Positions 44,450-54,087 are shown, counted from the stretch's first letter. The stretch is DNA of 64,000 bases from Pseudomonas sp. ADAK13 (GCF_012935715.1 NZ_CP052860.1:496001-560000); one strand, 5' to 3'. A program made the numbers and translations. Notes: generated by a model from the sequence alone, not told the origin.

Positions 44450-45187
44450 ATGAAAGGACTCAACGTACTGCTCACTGGCGCTTGCGGCCGCATCGGCAAG
44501 ACGTTTTTCGAAGCCTCGAAAGACCGCTACCGCTTCACCCTCACCGACCGCATCGAGCCGGATTTCGCCCTCGGCGAACACCGCTTCGTGCACGCCGACC
44601 TGAGCGACAAAACCAGCCTCGCAGCGCTGCTCGACGGGATTGACGTGATCGTGCACCTGTCGGGCATCCCCCACGCCAGCGCCACCTTCGACGAGTTGCT
44701 GCCCAACAACATCCTGGCCACCACGTACCTGTTCGAAGCCGCGGTGGCTGCGGGTGTGAAGCGCCTGGTGTTCGCCAGCAGCGCCCAGACCATCGAAGGC
44801 TACCCGGTCGACCGCCAGATCACCCCCGGCATGCCCGTATTGCCCGCCAACCTGTACGGCGTGAGCAAATGCTACGGCGAGGCCTTGTGCGGTTTTTACG
44901 CCGCCAAAACCCCGCTCTCCACCATCGCCCTGCGCATCGGTGCGTTTGAATTCCCCGAAACCCACGACCTGAACAACGCCCGCGACCTCAGCGCCTGGCT
45001 CAGCCCGCGGGACGCCGTGCAGTTGCTGCAACGTTCGGTGGAAACCATCGGGGTGAAACACCTGATCGCCCACGGCATTTCCAATAACCGCTTCAAACGC
45101 CTGGACCTCAGCGAAACAACCCGTGTGCTGGGTTACCAACCGGTGGATGATGCGTTTCAGGCATTCGAGATCCCGATCACTTACTGA
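44450..45187 (+). CDS. NAD-dependent epimerase/dehydratase, uronate-dehydrogenase-like
   Basis: Encodes 245 residues. The Rossmann loop is VLLTGACGRIGKTFFEAS, followed by DLSDKTSLAALLDGIDVIVH and the active-site YGVSKCYGEALCGFYAAKTP (Tyr-x3-Lys). The shape resembles uronate dehydrogenase, which oxidises galacturonate or glucuronate to lactones, but the assignment is tentative. It lies between a GST and an MFS transporter in one operon, suggesting catabolism of an imported sugar acid. Confidence 0.85.
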   Translation: MKGLNVLLTGACGRIGKTFFEASKDRYRFTLTDRIEPDFALGEHRFVHADLSDKTSLAALLDGIDVIVHLSGIPHASATFDELLPNNILATTYLFEAAVAAGVKRLVFASSAQTIEGYPVDRQITPGMPVLPANLYGVSKCYGEALCGFYAAKTPLSTIALRIGAFEFPETHDLNNARDLSAWLSPRDAVQLLQRSVETIGVKHLIAHGISNNRFKRLDLSETTRVLGYQPVDDAFQAFEIPITY

Positions 45188-45198
45188 GTCTTCTGCCC

Positions 45199-46608
45199 AT
45201 GTCTTCACCCTCTACCGCAGACGGCATCGACCCGATCCGCGCCGCCCACATCAGCGCACGCATCGACCGGTTGCCCGCCGTCGCCACCGTCTGGCGCCTG
45301 GTGGCGCTGCTGTCGGTTGGCGGTTTTTTCGAGCTGTACGACCTGTTCCAGACCGCCTACATCAGCCCGGGCTTGATCAGTGACGGGATTTTCCACACCG
45401 GCAGCCAGGGCGTATTCGGCTTCTCCGACCAGGCGGCCTTTGCCTCGGCCACCTTCCTCGGCCTGTTCCTCGGTGCCAGCCTGCTCAGCCCGATTGCCGA
45501 CCGCTACGGGCGCCGGGCGATCTTCACCTTTGCGCTGATCTGGTACACCGTCGCCACTGTGCTGATGGGTATTCAGACCTCTGCCTTGGGGATTATCTGC
45601 ATGCGCTTCCTGGTGGGCATCGGCCTGGGAATCGAGCTGGTGACCATCGATGCCTATCTTTCGGAACTGGTGCCCAAGCGCATGCGCAGCTCGGCGTTTG
45701 CCTTTGCGTTTTTCATCCAGTTTCTGTCGGTGCCGGCGGTGGCCTTGATGTCGTGGTGGCTGGTGCCCCAGGCGCCGTTCGGGTTCTCTGGCTGGCGCTG
45801 GGTGGTGCTGAGCAGTGCGGTGTTTGCGCTGTTTATCTGGCAACTGCGCAAACGCCTGCCGGAGTCACCGCGCTGGCTCGCGCAAAAAGGCCGCTTCGAC
45901 GAGGCCGGGCAGATCATGGACAACCTTGAGGCACGTTGCCAGAAGGACCACGGCAAGCCTCTGGATGAACCGGAGCCGGAAGCCGTCAGCGTGCAGGGCC
46001 AAGGGCGGTTTGCCGATATCTGGCAACCGCCCTACCGACGCCGGGCGTTGATGCTGATTGTGTTTCATGTGTTCCAGGCCATCGGCTTTTTCGGCTTTGG
46101 CAATTGGTTGCCGGCGCTGCTGTCGGGCCAGGGCGTGAGCGTGACCCACAGTTTGGGTTATGCCTTCATCATCACCCTCGCCTACCCGCTGGGACCGCTG
46201 CTGTTTGTGAAGGTGGCCAACCGGTTTGAAAACAAATGGCAGATTGTCGGCTCGGCCCTGGGCGCGGTGATCTTCGGCAGTTTGTTCGCGCTGCAAACCA
46301 CCGCCGTGGGGCTGGTGATCTGCGGGGTGATGATCACCTTCTGCAACGCCTGGCTGAGCTTCAGTTATCACTCCTACCAGAGCGAACTGTTCCCCACCAA
46401 CATCCGCGCCCGGGCGGTGGGCTTTTGCTATTCGTTCAGCCGGTTGTCGACCGTGTTCAGCAGCTTGCTGATCGGTGTGATCCTCGAACACCTCGGCACA
46501 CCGGGCGTGTTGGCGTTTATCGCCAGCAGCATGTTGATCGTGATGATCACCATCAGCTGGTTCGGCCCGCGCACCCGCAACCTGGCGCTGGAGAACATTG
46601 CCCACTAG
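45199..46608 (+). CDS. MFS transporter, sugar-acid/metabolite:H+ symporter type
   Basis: Encodes 469 residues with 12 predicted membrane segments. SPIADRYGRRAIFTFALIWY (the loop 2-3 motif) and RFLVGIGLGIELVTIDAYLS, plus ELVPKRMRSSAF, are signatures of the metabolite:H+ symporter branch. It starts 11 bp after the dehydrogenase stop and probably imports that enzyme's substrate. A hairpin follows the stop. Confidence 0.9.
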   Translation: MSSPSTADGIDPIRAAHISARIDRLPAVATVWRLVALLSVGGFFELYDLFQTAYISPGLISDGIFHTGSQGVFGFSDQAAFASATFLGLFLGASLLSPIADRYGRRAIFTFALIWYTVATVLMGIQTSALGIICMRFLVGIGLGIELVTIDAYLSELVPKRMRSSAFAFAFFIQFLSVPAVALMSWWLVPQAPFGFSGWRWVVLSSAVFALFIWQLRKRLPESPRWLAQKGRFDEAGQIMDNLEARCQKDHGKPLDEPEPEAVSVQGQGRFADIWQPPYRRRALMLIVFHVFQAIGFFGFGNWLPALLSGQGVSVTHSLGYAFIITLAYPLGPLLFVKVANRFENKWQIVGSALGAVIFGSLFALQTTAVGLVICGVMITFCNAWLSFSYHSYQSELFPTNIRARAVGFCYSFSRLSTVFSSLLIGVILEHLGTPGVLAFIASSMLIVMITISWFGPRTRNLALENIAH

Positions 46609-46621
46609 CGGCAAACAATGG

Positions 46622-46649
46622 CCGTCGGCACGCCAACGTTTGCCGACGG
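46622..46649 (+). terminator. Hairpin after the MFS gene
   Basis: CCGTCGGCA and TGCCGACGG form a 9-bp stem with a 10-nt loop, 13 bp past the MFS stop. No T-run follows, so its role as a terminator is uncertain. Confidence 0.45.
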
Positions 46650-46743
46650 TGGCGGCCAAAATCCCCGTAAACACGGGCCCATATCACTGGGCACGCTAAT
46701 TGCTCCACCTGTGGGACCGCTCACATCCACAGGTGTCCTGATC

Positions 46744-47253
46744 ATGCTGATCAACAACAATCCCCAGGCTCAGTCAACGATCCAACGCATCAAACGCGCC
46801 GACATGGACCCGGCCAACGCCGCGGCCAGCGCGCTGTACAGCGGCGCCGCACAAAACGTGCAACAGGGCACCACCACTGTATCGACCACACAGGCAGCGG
46901 CCGACGCCACTGCCGATAACATCAATGCCGCCTTCGCCAAGACCCGTGTGCAGTTGCAAGCCACCACCGCAACCACCTCGACCACCGATACGGCCAAGAC
47001 TGACTCCACCACTTCGGCCCGCAGTGACTTCACCGACTACATGAAGAAAAGCCCGGCCGAGCGCATCCGCGAGCAACTGCTCAAGGAACAGGGTTTGACC
47101 GAGGATGATGTGAAGAACATGCCTCAGGAACAGCAGGACGCTATTTCCAAAGAAGTGGCAGAACGCCTGAAAGAGCAGCAGACGCAGCAGGTAGCGGCGA
47201 AAACGGCCGACCCGCAGGCGCAGAACGTGAAAGAAACCCTGGCTGCGATCTAA
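46744..47253 (+). CDS. Ala/Thr-rich hypothetical protein
   Basis: Encodes 169 residues from ATG 46744. The first half is low in complexity and rich in Ala and Thr (TTATTSTTDTAKTDSTTSAR), probably disordered. The second half has a charged helical segment (AERIREQLLKEQGLTEDDVK, and QQDAISKEVAERLKEQQTQQ). No signal peptide or known domain was recognised. It stands alone before a type-2 repeat. The base composition matches the neighbours. Confidence 0.7.
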   Translation: MLINNNPQAQSTIQRIKRADMDPANAAASALYSGAAQNVQQGTTTVSTTQAAADATADNINAAFAKTRVQLQATTATTSTTDTAKTDSTTSARSDFTDYMKKSPAERIREQLLKEQGLTEDDVKNMPQEQQDAISKEVAERLKEQQTQQVAAKTADPQAQNVKETLAAI

Positions 47254-47270
47254 GCCCTGACAATACAAAC

Positions 47271-47339
47271 CCTGTGGTGAAGGGCTTTCCTGTGGTGAGG
47301 GGGCTTGTCCCCTCACCACAAAAGCTCCCTCGCCACAGG
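47271..47339. repeat. Nested type-2 inverted repeats
   Basis: An inner hairpin (TGTGGTGAGGGG / CCCCTCACCACA, 47291-47320) sits inside an outer pair (CCTGTGGTGAAGGGCTTT / AAAGCTCCCTCGCCACAGG). It lies between convergent genes. Confidence 0.88.
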
Positions 47340-47363
47340 TTATTGCTCGGCCATAACGGTGTG

Positions 47364-48683
47364 TTACTGCAGTTGTAGCGTGGAGTTGAACTGACTGATC
47401 GCATCCACCACATGCCGTGACCCTTCCTGAATCTCCAGGATCACCTGCCCCGCCTCATTCGCCAGCTCCACCCCAAGCCCCGTACGGCTCAAGCTCGACT
47501 GCATGCTCGACACCGCGCTGATCGACAGGTCGTGGTTCTTGCGCACCACGTCCACAATCTCGATCGTCGCCTGGCTGGTGCGCGCCGCCAGACTGCGCAC
47601 CTCATCCGCCACCACCGCAAACCCGCGCCCATGCTCACCGGCCCGGGCCGCTTCGATCGCAGCGTTCAGCGCCAGCAGGTTGGTCTGGTCGGCGATGCCA
47701 CGAATGGTCTGGACGATGGTGCCGATAATGTCCGACTGTTTGCTCACCGCATCAATGCTCACAGCCGCTTCGTTCAGGTCGCGGGAAATTTCTTCGATGA
47801 TCTGCACGGTCTGCTGCACCACTTCCGACCCCTTGCGGGCACAGGCGTCGTTCTGCACCGAGGTGGCGTGGGCCGAGTCGGCGGCGGTGCGCAAGGTGGT
47901 GACCTGGTCAGTGATGTCGCTGGCGAACTTCACCACTTTGTACAGGCGGCCGTTGGCATCGAAGATCGGGTTGTAGGAGGCTTCCAGGAACAGCGTCTGA
48001 CCGTATTTGTTTTTGCGCTCGAAACGATGGGAGTGGTACTCGCCACGATTGAGGGAAGCCCAGAACGCCTTGTAAGTCGGCGACTCGGTTTCGTGACGAT
48101 GGCAGAACATGCTGTGGTGCTGGCCGACGATTTCGTTGAGGGAATAGCCGACTGTCTTCAGGAAGTTGTCGTTGGCATTCAGGATCTGGCCTTGCGGGGT
48201 GAATTCGATCACCGCCATGGAGCGGCCGATGGCGTCGATCAGGCTCTGGTTTTCATGCTCGCGGTGAATCCGCGCCGAGATGTCCGAGGCCACCTTGATC
48301 ACGCTCTGCACCTGGTTGTCGGCACCGAGCACCGGCATGTAGCTGGCTTCCAGCCACACTTCCTGGCCATGCTTGTTCAAGCGCATGAAGGTGCCGCTGA
48401 GGGCCTCGCCCCGCGCCAGGTCGCGCCAGAGCTTGGCGTAGGCATCGGTGTGGGTGTAGGCCTCTTCGCAGAAAATCCGGTGATGTTTGCCCCGGATTTC
48501 TTCAGCGCTGTAGCCCATGGTCTTGCAGAAGTTTTCATTGGCATCCAGCACGATGCCGTTGCGATCAAACTCGATCATCGCCATGGAGCGGCTGATGGCG
48601 GCCAATTTAGCCTTGGCTTCGGAGAGGGCACAGGAGAAGCGTTCGATTTCCAGCAGGTCGGATTTGTGTTGGCGGTTGAACAT
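47364..48683 (-). CDS. Second soluble PAS-PAS chemoreceptor, BdlA-like
   Basis: Encodes 439 residues, the same length and layout as the protein at 10451. Two PAS domains ([40 protein letters not shown]) each end in WLEASYMP or FLEASYNP. The signalling hairpin tip is [20 protein letters not shown]. It is closer to P. aeruginosa BdlA in its second PAS (GQHHSMFC) than the first paralogue, but the comparison is by eye. Expected role: cytoplasmic sensing that affects chemotaxis or biofilm dispersal. Confidence 0.88.
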   Translation of the reverse strand: MFNRQHKSDLLEIERFSCALSEAKAKLAAISRSMAMIEFDRNGIVLDANENFCKTMGYSAEEIRGKHHRIFCEEAYTHTDAYAKLWRDLARGEALSGTFMRLNKHGQEVWLEASYMPVLGADNQVQSVIKVASDISARIHREHENQSLIDAIGRSMAVIEFTPQGQILNANDNFLKTVGYSLNEIVGQHHSMFCHRHETESPTYKAFWASLNRGEYHSHRFERKNKYGQTLFLEASYNPIFDANGRLYKVVKFASDITDQVTTLRTAADSAHATSVQNDACARKGSEVVQQTVQIIEEISRDLNEAAVSIDAVSKQSDIIGTIVQTIRGIADQTNLLALNAAIEAARAGEHGRGFAVVADEVRSLAARTSQATIEIVDVVRKNHDLSISAVSSMQSSLSRTGLGVELANEAGQVILEIQEGSRHVVDAISQFNSTLQLQ

Positions 48684-48850
48684 GTCAGATCACCCTTTAT
48701 TTTCCCGACGCCCAAGCGGGCGCATTCCATTCACGGTTTGAATCTTGATCGCAGACCTTTATGGGGAAACCTATCCGAAACGCTTTATATGCCGAGCGTC
48801 ATCAACGGTTCTGGGTGAGCATAGACAGGCGTTGGCGCTATGCAAGGCCA

Positions 48851-49720
48851 CTAGTCAGCCAGCATTTGCAACAAAGCATTTACCGCTGCGGAGGGCGATT
48901 GGTGGCGTGAAGTCACCAACGCAAACTCGCGGTGCACCGGCTCCGCCAGCGGCATGATGCGCAAGCCGTGGCGCTGGGCCGGAAGGGTCATCTCGGGCAC
49001 CAGCGTCACACCCACGCCTTCGCGCACCAGGCTGAAAGCACTGTTCCACTCCCGCACTTCCACCCGCACCTCGCGCAACACCAGCCCGGCCTCCTGCGCC
49101 AGGCTGCGAGCGTTGACAGTGCAGCCGCCGGTGGCGAGCACGAACGGTTGCTCCACCAGTTCCTCCAGCGTGACCGTTGCCTGCGCCGGACGCCGGGATA
49201 ACACGTGCGCCATCGGCAACACAGCCACCCAGTTATCGCGCCCCAGCACTGCGGCATTGCGCTCCGACGGCGGGTTGAGCACCACGCCCAGGTCGATCAG
49301 GTTCGCGTCGAGCAAGGTGTTCACTTCATCGTCGGTGACTTCCAGGGCCGTGACCTCGATGCCCGGGTAAAGCTGGTTGAACCGCCGCAACAGCGGCGGC
49401 AGGAACACCGCCAGCACCATGGGGAAACTCGCGATGCGAATCGTCCCACGCAGCATGGGCCGCGCTTCGTCCACTGTGGTGCGAATCGCCTGCAAGGCCC
49501 CGAGCATCACCCGCGCCTGCTCGATCACTTGCAGGCCCAGGGCGGTGGGCACAGTCTGGCGGGCCTCGCGCACAAACAGTTGCGCACCCAGGTTGGCCTC
49601 CATGGCCGCCATCGCCTGGCTGGCCGCAGACTGGGTCATGCCGACGCGTTCGGAGGCGGCGGTGATACTGCCGTTGTCCGCCACAGCCACCAACAGGCGC
49701 CAGTGCATCAGGTTCATCAT
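48851..49720 (-). CDS. LysR family transcriptional regulator
   Basis: Encodes 289 residues from ATG 49720 (a second ATG follows directly). The HTH is HWRLLVAVADNGSITAASER then VGMTQSAASQAMAAMEANLG. The effector domain is standard. It is divergent from the GST at 49819 and probably controls it. Confidence 0.9.
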   Translation of the reverse strand: MMNLMHWRLLVAVADNGSITAASERVGMTQSAASQAMAAMEANLGAQLFVREARQTVPTALGLQVIEQARVMLGALQAIRTTVDEARPMLRGTIRIASFPMVLAVFLPPLLRRFNQLYPGIEVTALEVTDDEVNTLLDANLIDLGVVLNPPSERNAAVLGRDNWVAVLPMAHVLSRRPAQATVTLEELVEQPFVLATGGCTVNARSLAQEAGLVLREVRVEVREWNSAFSLVREGVGVTLVPEMTLPAQRHGLRIMPLAEPVHREFALVTSRHQSPSAAVNALLQMLAD

Positions 49721-49818
49721 GGCAGTAGCTGTCCTTATGGCAGGATTCTGAAAGATTAATTTTACGCAAGGTGCCATGCCCAGGAGACTGAAGGCAACTG
49801 TCCTGCGGAGTTGCCCCG

Positions 49819-50421
49819 ATGAAGCTGTATTTTTCCCCGAATGCCTGTTCCCTCGCCTCCCATATCGTGCTGCGGGAATTGGCCCTGCCGTTTGAATTGA
49901 TTCGCGTCGACAACCAGAAAAAGCTCACGGCTGACGGTGATGATTTCTTGCAGATCAACCCCAAGGGCTACGTGGCAGCGCTGCAACTGGACAACGGCGA
50001 GGTGCTGACCGAAGGCGCCGCCATCCTGCAGTACCTGGCCGACCAAGTGCCGGCGGCGGGCCTGGCACCGGTCAATGGCAGTTGGGAGCGGGTGCGTTTG
50101 CAGGAGTGGCTGAACTTTGTCTCCAGCGAGATTCATGGCGGGCTGGGGGTGCTGTTCAAGGACGCGATTCCAGATGACGTGAAGGCGCTGTTCAAGGCCA
50201 CGCTGTTCAAGCGGTTTGCGATTCTGGTGCAGACCCTGGAGCGTCAGGATTACCTGCTGGGCGCGCACTACTCGGTGGCGGATGCATACCTGTTTGTGGT
50301 GCTGCGCTGGGCGGGGTTCTTTGATATCGACTTGCAGCAGTGGCCGGCGCTGGCGAGATTTCAACAGCGGATCGGTGAACGCCCGGCAGTGATTGCCGCC
50401 CTGGCCGCTGAAAATCCATGA
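49819..50421 (+). CDS. Glutathione S-transferase (GstA/beta-class-like)
   Basis: Encodes 200 residues. MKLYFSPNACSLASHIVLRE is the beta-class start with the catalytic Cys near residue 10; INPKGYVAALQLDNGEVLTEGAAILQYLAD contains the cis-Pro region and Glu-Gly-Ala-Ala glutathione contacts. It conjugates electrophiles to glutathione. It is divergent from LysR, followed by a REP hairpin. Confidence 0.92.
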   Translation: MKLYFSPNACSLASHIVLRELALPFELIRVDNQKKLTADGDDFLQINPKGYVAALQLDNGEVLTEGAAILQYLADQVPAAGLAPVNGSWERVRLQEWLNFVSSEIHGGLGVLFKDAIPDDVKALFKATLFKRFAILVQTLERQDYLLGAHYSVADAYLFVVLRWAGFFDIDLQQWPALARFQQRIGERPAVIAALAAENP

Positions 50422-50440
50422 CCTGAAATGCAGTCAAAAA

Positions 50441-50512
50441 TGTGGGAGCTGGCTTGCCTGCGATAGCGATGGTGAATCCAACACCGCTATCGCAGGCAAG
50501 CCAGCTCCCACA
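50441..50512. repeat. REP-type inverted repeat
   Basis: TGTGGGAGCTGGCTTGCCTG and its exact complement with CGATAGCG / CGCTATCG inner arms. It separates the GST from the convergent lyase gene. Confidence 0.9.
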
Positions 50513-50528
50513 GTTGATCTTCATTGTT

Positions 50529-51923
50529 TTAGAGAATGGGTTTCAAGCCATCGTTTTCGATGAATGCACTTAAGGCCAACACATCCACCGACCCCGATCG
50601 ATCCTGATCCAGGTGCGCCACCTGGCGGCGTACCGCCTGATGAATACGCCGGGTGCCCTGCCCGAGTTGAACCGTGCCGCGCAGGTCTACCGCCTGCGCG
50701 GCCACGATCAGTTCAATACTGCCCAGCCACACCACCCGCTGCACCATCTGCCGGGTTTTCTCAATCACTGCCAGCGCCTGGCCCGCGTAATCTTCCACGC
50801 GATCTGCCACCGGCACGCTTACCGCCGGGATTGGATTGGCCAAATGCCCGATCTCCGCCACCAACGCCGAACTGGTGCGCTGCAACGCGGCCATGCCCAC
50901 CTGCCCCGGCTGATTGATCAGAAAGCGCGGCAGCTCACTGGACGCCGGCGACAACAGTTTGGCTATCCGCTCGGCGCTGCACGCTGCCACACGGCTCAAT
51001 GCCAGGCCCAATCCTTCTGCCGCCAGCGCCAGGTGCGTGCTGTCGAAATTCGCCGTGGCCAGCACCAAGGCCTCTTCGCTGATCAACGCCGGATTGTCCG
51101 CACCGCTGGCCAGTTCCAGCTCAACCAGCTCACGCAGTTGCTGCACTGCTTGATGCGCCGCGCCCTGAACCACCGTGGCACAGCGAAAGCTCAACGGGTC
51201 TTGCAGACGGCGTGGGTTGTCGGCCAATTCGCCGCCGTCCACCCACTGCAGCAACGCCGCTGACTGCTCACTCTGACCCGGCGCCGGACGCAACCGCGAA
51301 GCCCATGGCTGGAACGGACTGAGGTTGGCCCGATAACCCTCACACGACAACGCCAGCGCCGCCAACAGCGCCTGCAAGGCTCCCTCAGCCTCGGCCACCA
51401 GCAAGGCGCCAAGGCCGATACTCGCGGAGTTGGCCGACACCAGCGCCAGGCCATCCTTACCGGTCAGCGGCACATTCAGCGCCAGGCTCAAATGCGCCAA
51501 CGGCGCCAGGTCGCTCTCGCCCAACGACCCGAGCAACGGCACCTCGGGCTCGACGCCGCTATTGAGCAAGTCCAGCAGCGCCTGCGCCGCCCCCGGCGAA
51601 ATACCCGAGCGCCCCTGGGCCAACCCGGCCAGGCGAGCAGCGGTAATCGCCCGTAGTTCCTGCCGATTGGCCAGGCGCCCCACGCCCACCGCACGCCCCA
51701 GTGGAATGCTGGCCTGCACCGGCGCCACGGGCGTATCCACCGCTGCACCGAGGCCGGTGGTCACGCCGTAAATCGGCGTACCTTCAGCCACCAGGCGCTG
51801 CAACAGTTGATGCCCTTCGTCGATACGCTGGCGGCCGGCACTACTGAAATCAGCCGGTGCGTCTTGCCGGGCAATCGACAGCAAATCCTCAATTGCCAGG
51901 CCATCGGGATCGAAGTGAATCAT
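50529..51923 (-). CDS. HAL/PAL-family lyase lacking the Ala-Ser-Gly cofactor tripeptide
   Basis: Encodes 464 residues, slightly shorter than HutH (about 510). IYGVTTGLGA (the YGVxTG strand with the catalytic Tyr) and the later SANSASIGLGALLVAEAEG and PEVPLLGSLGESDLAPLAH mark the family. Canonical members read GSVGASGDLAPLAH there, and the Ala-Ser-Gly cyclises to MIO. Here the sequence is G-E-S-D at about 135-138 with one residue fewer, so MIO cannot form. It may eliminate a different leaving group by acid-base chemistry, or be inactive. It overlaps the OCD-family gene by 4 bp and is last in the 11-kb minus-strand cluster. Confidence 0.85.
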   Translation of the reverse strand: MIHFDPDGLAIEDLLSIARQDAPADFSSAGRQRIDEGHQLLQRLVAEGTPIYGVTTGLGAAVDTPVAPVQASIPLGRAVGVGRLANRQELRAITAARLAGLAQGRSGISPGAAQALLDLLNSGVEPEVPLLGSLGESDLAPLAHLSLALNVPLTGKDGLALVSANSASIGLGALLVAEAEGALQALLAALALSCEGYRANLSPFQPWASRLRPAPGQSEQSAALLQWVDGGELADNPRRLQDPLSFRCATVVQGAAHQAVQQLRELVELELASGADNPALISEEALVLATANFDSTHLALAAEGLGLALSRVAACSAERIAKLLSPASSELPRFLINQPGQVGMAALQRTSSALVAEIGHLANPIPAVSVPVADRVEDYAGQALAVIEKTRQMVQRVVWLGSIELIVAAQAVDLRGTVQLGQGTRRIHQAVRRQVAHLDQDRSGSVDVLALSAFIENDGLKPIL

Positions 51924-52924
51924 GCCCAGCGCAGCCGCTGGCCGATCCCGAGGCGTCTGGATTTTTCCAGCAGCGCATGGCCCAAGGCGATATCGCTGAG
52001 GCTCAACCCACGGTGCCAGAACAAGATGGTTTCCTCAGGTGATTCCCGACCGGTTTTCAAGCCGGCCACGATCTGCCCCAACTCGGCATGCAAGGTCTCG
52101 GCGCTGAGTTTTCCGGCGTCGACATGGGCGCGCAATGCGCCAAACATGCCGCCTTTGCACTGGCCCCAATCGTCCACCACCAGCTTGTGCATGATGTCGG
52201 TCAACGACAGTTCCACCGCGCTCATGGTGCCGTAGGGCGCAACGAACGCACCGGGTTTGATCCACTCGGTATGCAGCAAGGGTTGGGGCTGATCCAGGCG
52301 TGACGCCTCGACCACGATGTCGGCGCCGCGCACCGTGGACTCCCAATCGTCGGTGACAATCACCGGCTTGCCGAGGTCGCGGCGCAGGCGTTCGGCGAAG
52401 GCTTCGCGGCTTTCGCTGCGGCGTGAATGCACGCGGATCTCGTCGAAGTCGAACAGGTGATCCAGCAAGCGCACGTTCCAATAGGCGGTGCCACGGGCGC
52501 CGATGTGCGCGAGGATTTTACTGTCAGGCCGGGCCAGGTATTTGGCGCCGATGGCGGTGACGGCGCCGGTGCGCATGTCGGTGATCGCCGAGGCGTCGAG
52601 GATGGCTTTGGGGATGCCGGTGGCCGGGTCCAGCAGGTTGAGAATCGCCAGTTCCGAGGACAGGCCCTTGCGGTAGTTATCGACAAAGTCCCCCACCACC
52701 TTGACCCCGGCGTAACCGATCGCGCCGCCCAATACGCCGCGCAGCACGTTGAAGTGGCCGTTGATGTCGCCGCCGGGAATCAGGTGCATGCGCGGCTCGA
52801 TCACCGCCTCACGGCGACCCTGGATGGCGAGGCTGGATTCGATGGCGTTGAGGATTTCGTCGTTGGTCAGGGCCAGTTCGTCGATGTCCAGGCCGTTGAG
52901 AAAGTCGATGTAGATCGGTTGCAT
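51920..52924 (-). CDS. Ornithine cyclodeaminase/mu-crystallin family protein
   Basis: Encodes 334 residues. The family is shown by LTNDEILNAIESSLAIQGRR, LLDPATGIPKAILDASAITD, MRTGAVTAIGAKYLARPDSK and a Rossmann HIGARGTAYWNVRLLDHLF. The dinucleotide loop GARGTA departs from the usual GxGxQA. Members include ornithine cyclodeaminase, alanine dehydrogenase and SbnB, which cleaves an amino-acid conjugate. It follows two solute-binding proteins and overlaps the HAL-type lyase by 4 bp, so it probably acts on an imported amino-acid derivative. Confidence 0.85.
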   Translation of the reverse strand: MQPIYIDFLNGLDIDELALTNDEILNAIESSLAIQGRREAVIEPRMHLIPGGDINGHFNVLRGVLGGAIGYAGVKVVGDFVDNYRKGLSSELAILNLLDPATGIPKAILDASAITDMRTGAVTAIGAKYLARPDSKILAHIGARGTAYWNVRLLDHLFDFDEIRVHSRRSESREAFAERLRRDLGKPVIVTDDWESTVRGADIVVEASRLDQPQPLLHTEWIKPGAFVAPYGTMSAVELSLTDIMHKLVVDDWGQCKGGMFGALRAHVDAGKLSAETLHAELGQIVAGLKTGRESPEETILFWHRGLSLSDIALGHALLEKSRRLGIGQRLRWA

Positions 52925-52986
52925 GGTCTGCTCACTGATGGGTTACGAAGGGACTTTGAGAGTTTTTTTGTGGCCGGAAGGCTCAT

Positions 52987-53139
52987 TGTGGCGAGGGGGC
53001 TTGTCCCCCGTTGGGCCGCGAAGCGGCCCCAATAAGATCGCCGAACTTTTTCAGACAGAGCGGGTTGGCAGCTTTCAGGGCTGCTTCGCAGCCCAACGGG
53101 GGACAAGCCCCCTCGCCACAGAAGCTCCCTCGCCACAGG
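52987..53139. repeat. Type-2 inverted repeat plus an extra half
   Basis: TGTGGCGAGGGGGCTTGTCC and its complement surround inner arms GTTGGGCCGCGAAGCGGCCC / GGCTGCTTCGCAGCCCAAC-like; an additional half GAAGCTCCCTCGCCACAGG follows at 53121-53139. It lies between the OCD-family and SsuA-like genes. Confidence 0.88.
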
Positions 53140-53160
53140 GGTACTCGCATACCGGAAACG

Positions 53161-54087
53161 TTATGGGGCCTTGAACACGACTTGCTGCACATCGACCTTT
53201 TTCGGGATCAGGCCGTTGGCAAAAAACGCGTCGGCCGTGCGTTGCTGGTTGGCAATGTCCACGGCTTCCAGTGGCCGGCTCGGCGTCGGCGACCGATGCT
53301 GGAAGTAGCTTTCCACCACCGCCGGCTGCAGGCCCAGGGTCTTGGCCATCAGCGCGACGCTCTCGTCATGCTGGTCCAGCGACAACCGCTGTGCCTGGGC
53401 AAACACCTTGAGAATCGCAGCAATCGCCTGCGGGTGCTGCTTGGCAAACGGCCCGCTGGCGATGAAGAAACTGCCCGCCGGGTTCAACCCCTGGCCATCC
53501 CCCAATACTTTTGCCGAGCCGTCCACCACGGCCGCCGAGTAGTACGGGTCCCACACCACCCAGGCGTCGACCTTGCCTTGTTCAAACGCGGCGCGGCCGT
53601 CGGAGGGCGACAGGTACACCACGTTCACGTCCTTCCACTGCAAGCCGGCCCGCAGCAGGCTTTTGAGGAACAGGTTGTGGGCGCTGGAGCCCTTGAGCAG
53701 CGCCACGCGTTTGCCCTTGAGTTCGGCCACGCTTTGCACGGTGCTGTCTTTGGGCAGCAGGATGGCTTCGGTGCGCCCGTCATTGGGTTCGACGCCGATA
53801 TAGCGAATGTCGATGCCGGCGGCCTGGGCGAAGATCGGCGGGATGTCACCGATGTTGCCGATGTCAATGCTCCCGCCGTTCAAGGCTTCGATCAGCGGCG
53901 GGCCGCCGAGGAATTCGATCCACTCGACCTTGGTGCCCGGCAGCCCTTCTTCGAACAGGTGATGCTCACGGGCGAGCACCATGCTCACCGAGCTTTTCTG
54001 GTAGCCGACGCGCAGGGTGGCCGGCTCTGCCGCCAGCAGGGGCCCGGCGCACAGCGCCAACAGTGTGGCTGCGATGAGCTTGCGCAT
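53161..54087 (-). CDS. Sulfonate/nitrate-type ABC solute-binding protein (SsuA-like), orphan
   Basis: Encodes 308 residues. A signal peptide (LIAATLLALCAGPLLAAEP) is followed by LRVGYQKSSVSMVLAREHHL and WIEFLGGPPLIEALNGGSID, the SsuA-like two-lobe fold. GTGSGALD-like phosphate-binding residues are absent. DIPPIFAQAAGIDIRYIGVE and AWVVWDPYYSAAV complete the pattern. It should bind a sulfonate or similar organic anion in the periplasm. No ATPase or permease gene is nearby. Its start codon overlaps the stop codon of the previous gene (TGATG). Confidence 0.88.
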   Translation of the reverse strand: MRKLIAATLLALCAGPLLAAEPATLRVGYQKSSVSMVLAREHHLFEEGLPGTKVEWIEFLGGPPLIEALNGGSIDIGNIGDIPPIFAQAAGIDIRYIGVEPNDGRTEAILLPKDSTVQSVAELKGKRVALLKGSSAHNLFLKSLLRAGLQWKDVNVVYLSPSDGRAAFEQGKVDAWVVWDPYYSAAVVDGSAKVLGDGQGLNPAGSFFIASGPFAKQHPQAIAAILKVFAQAQRLSLDQHDESVALMAKTLGLQPAVVESYFQHRSPTPSRPLEAVDIANQQRTADAFFANGLIPKKVDVQQVVFKAP

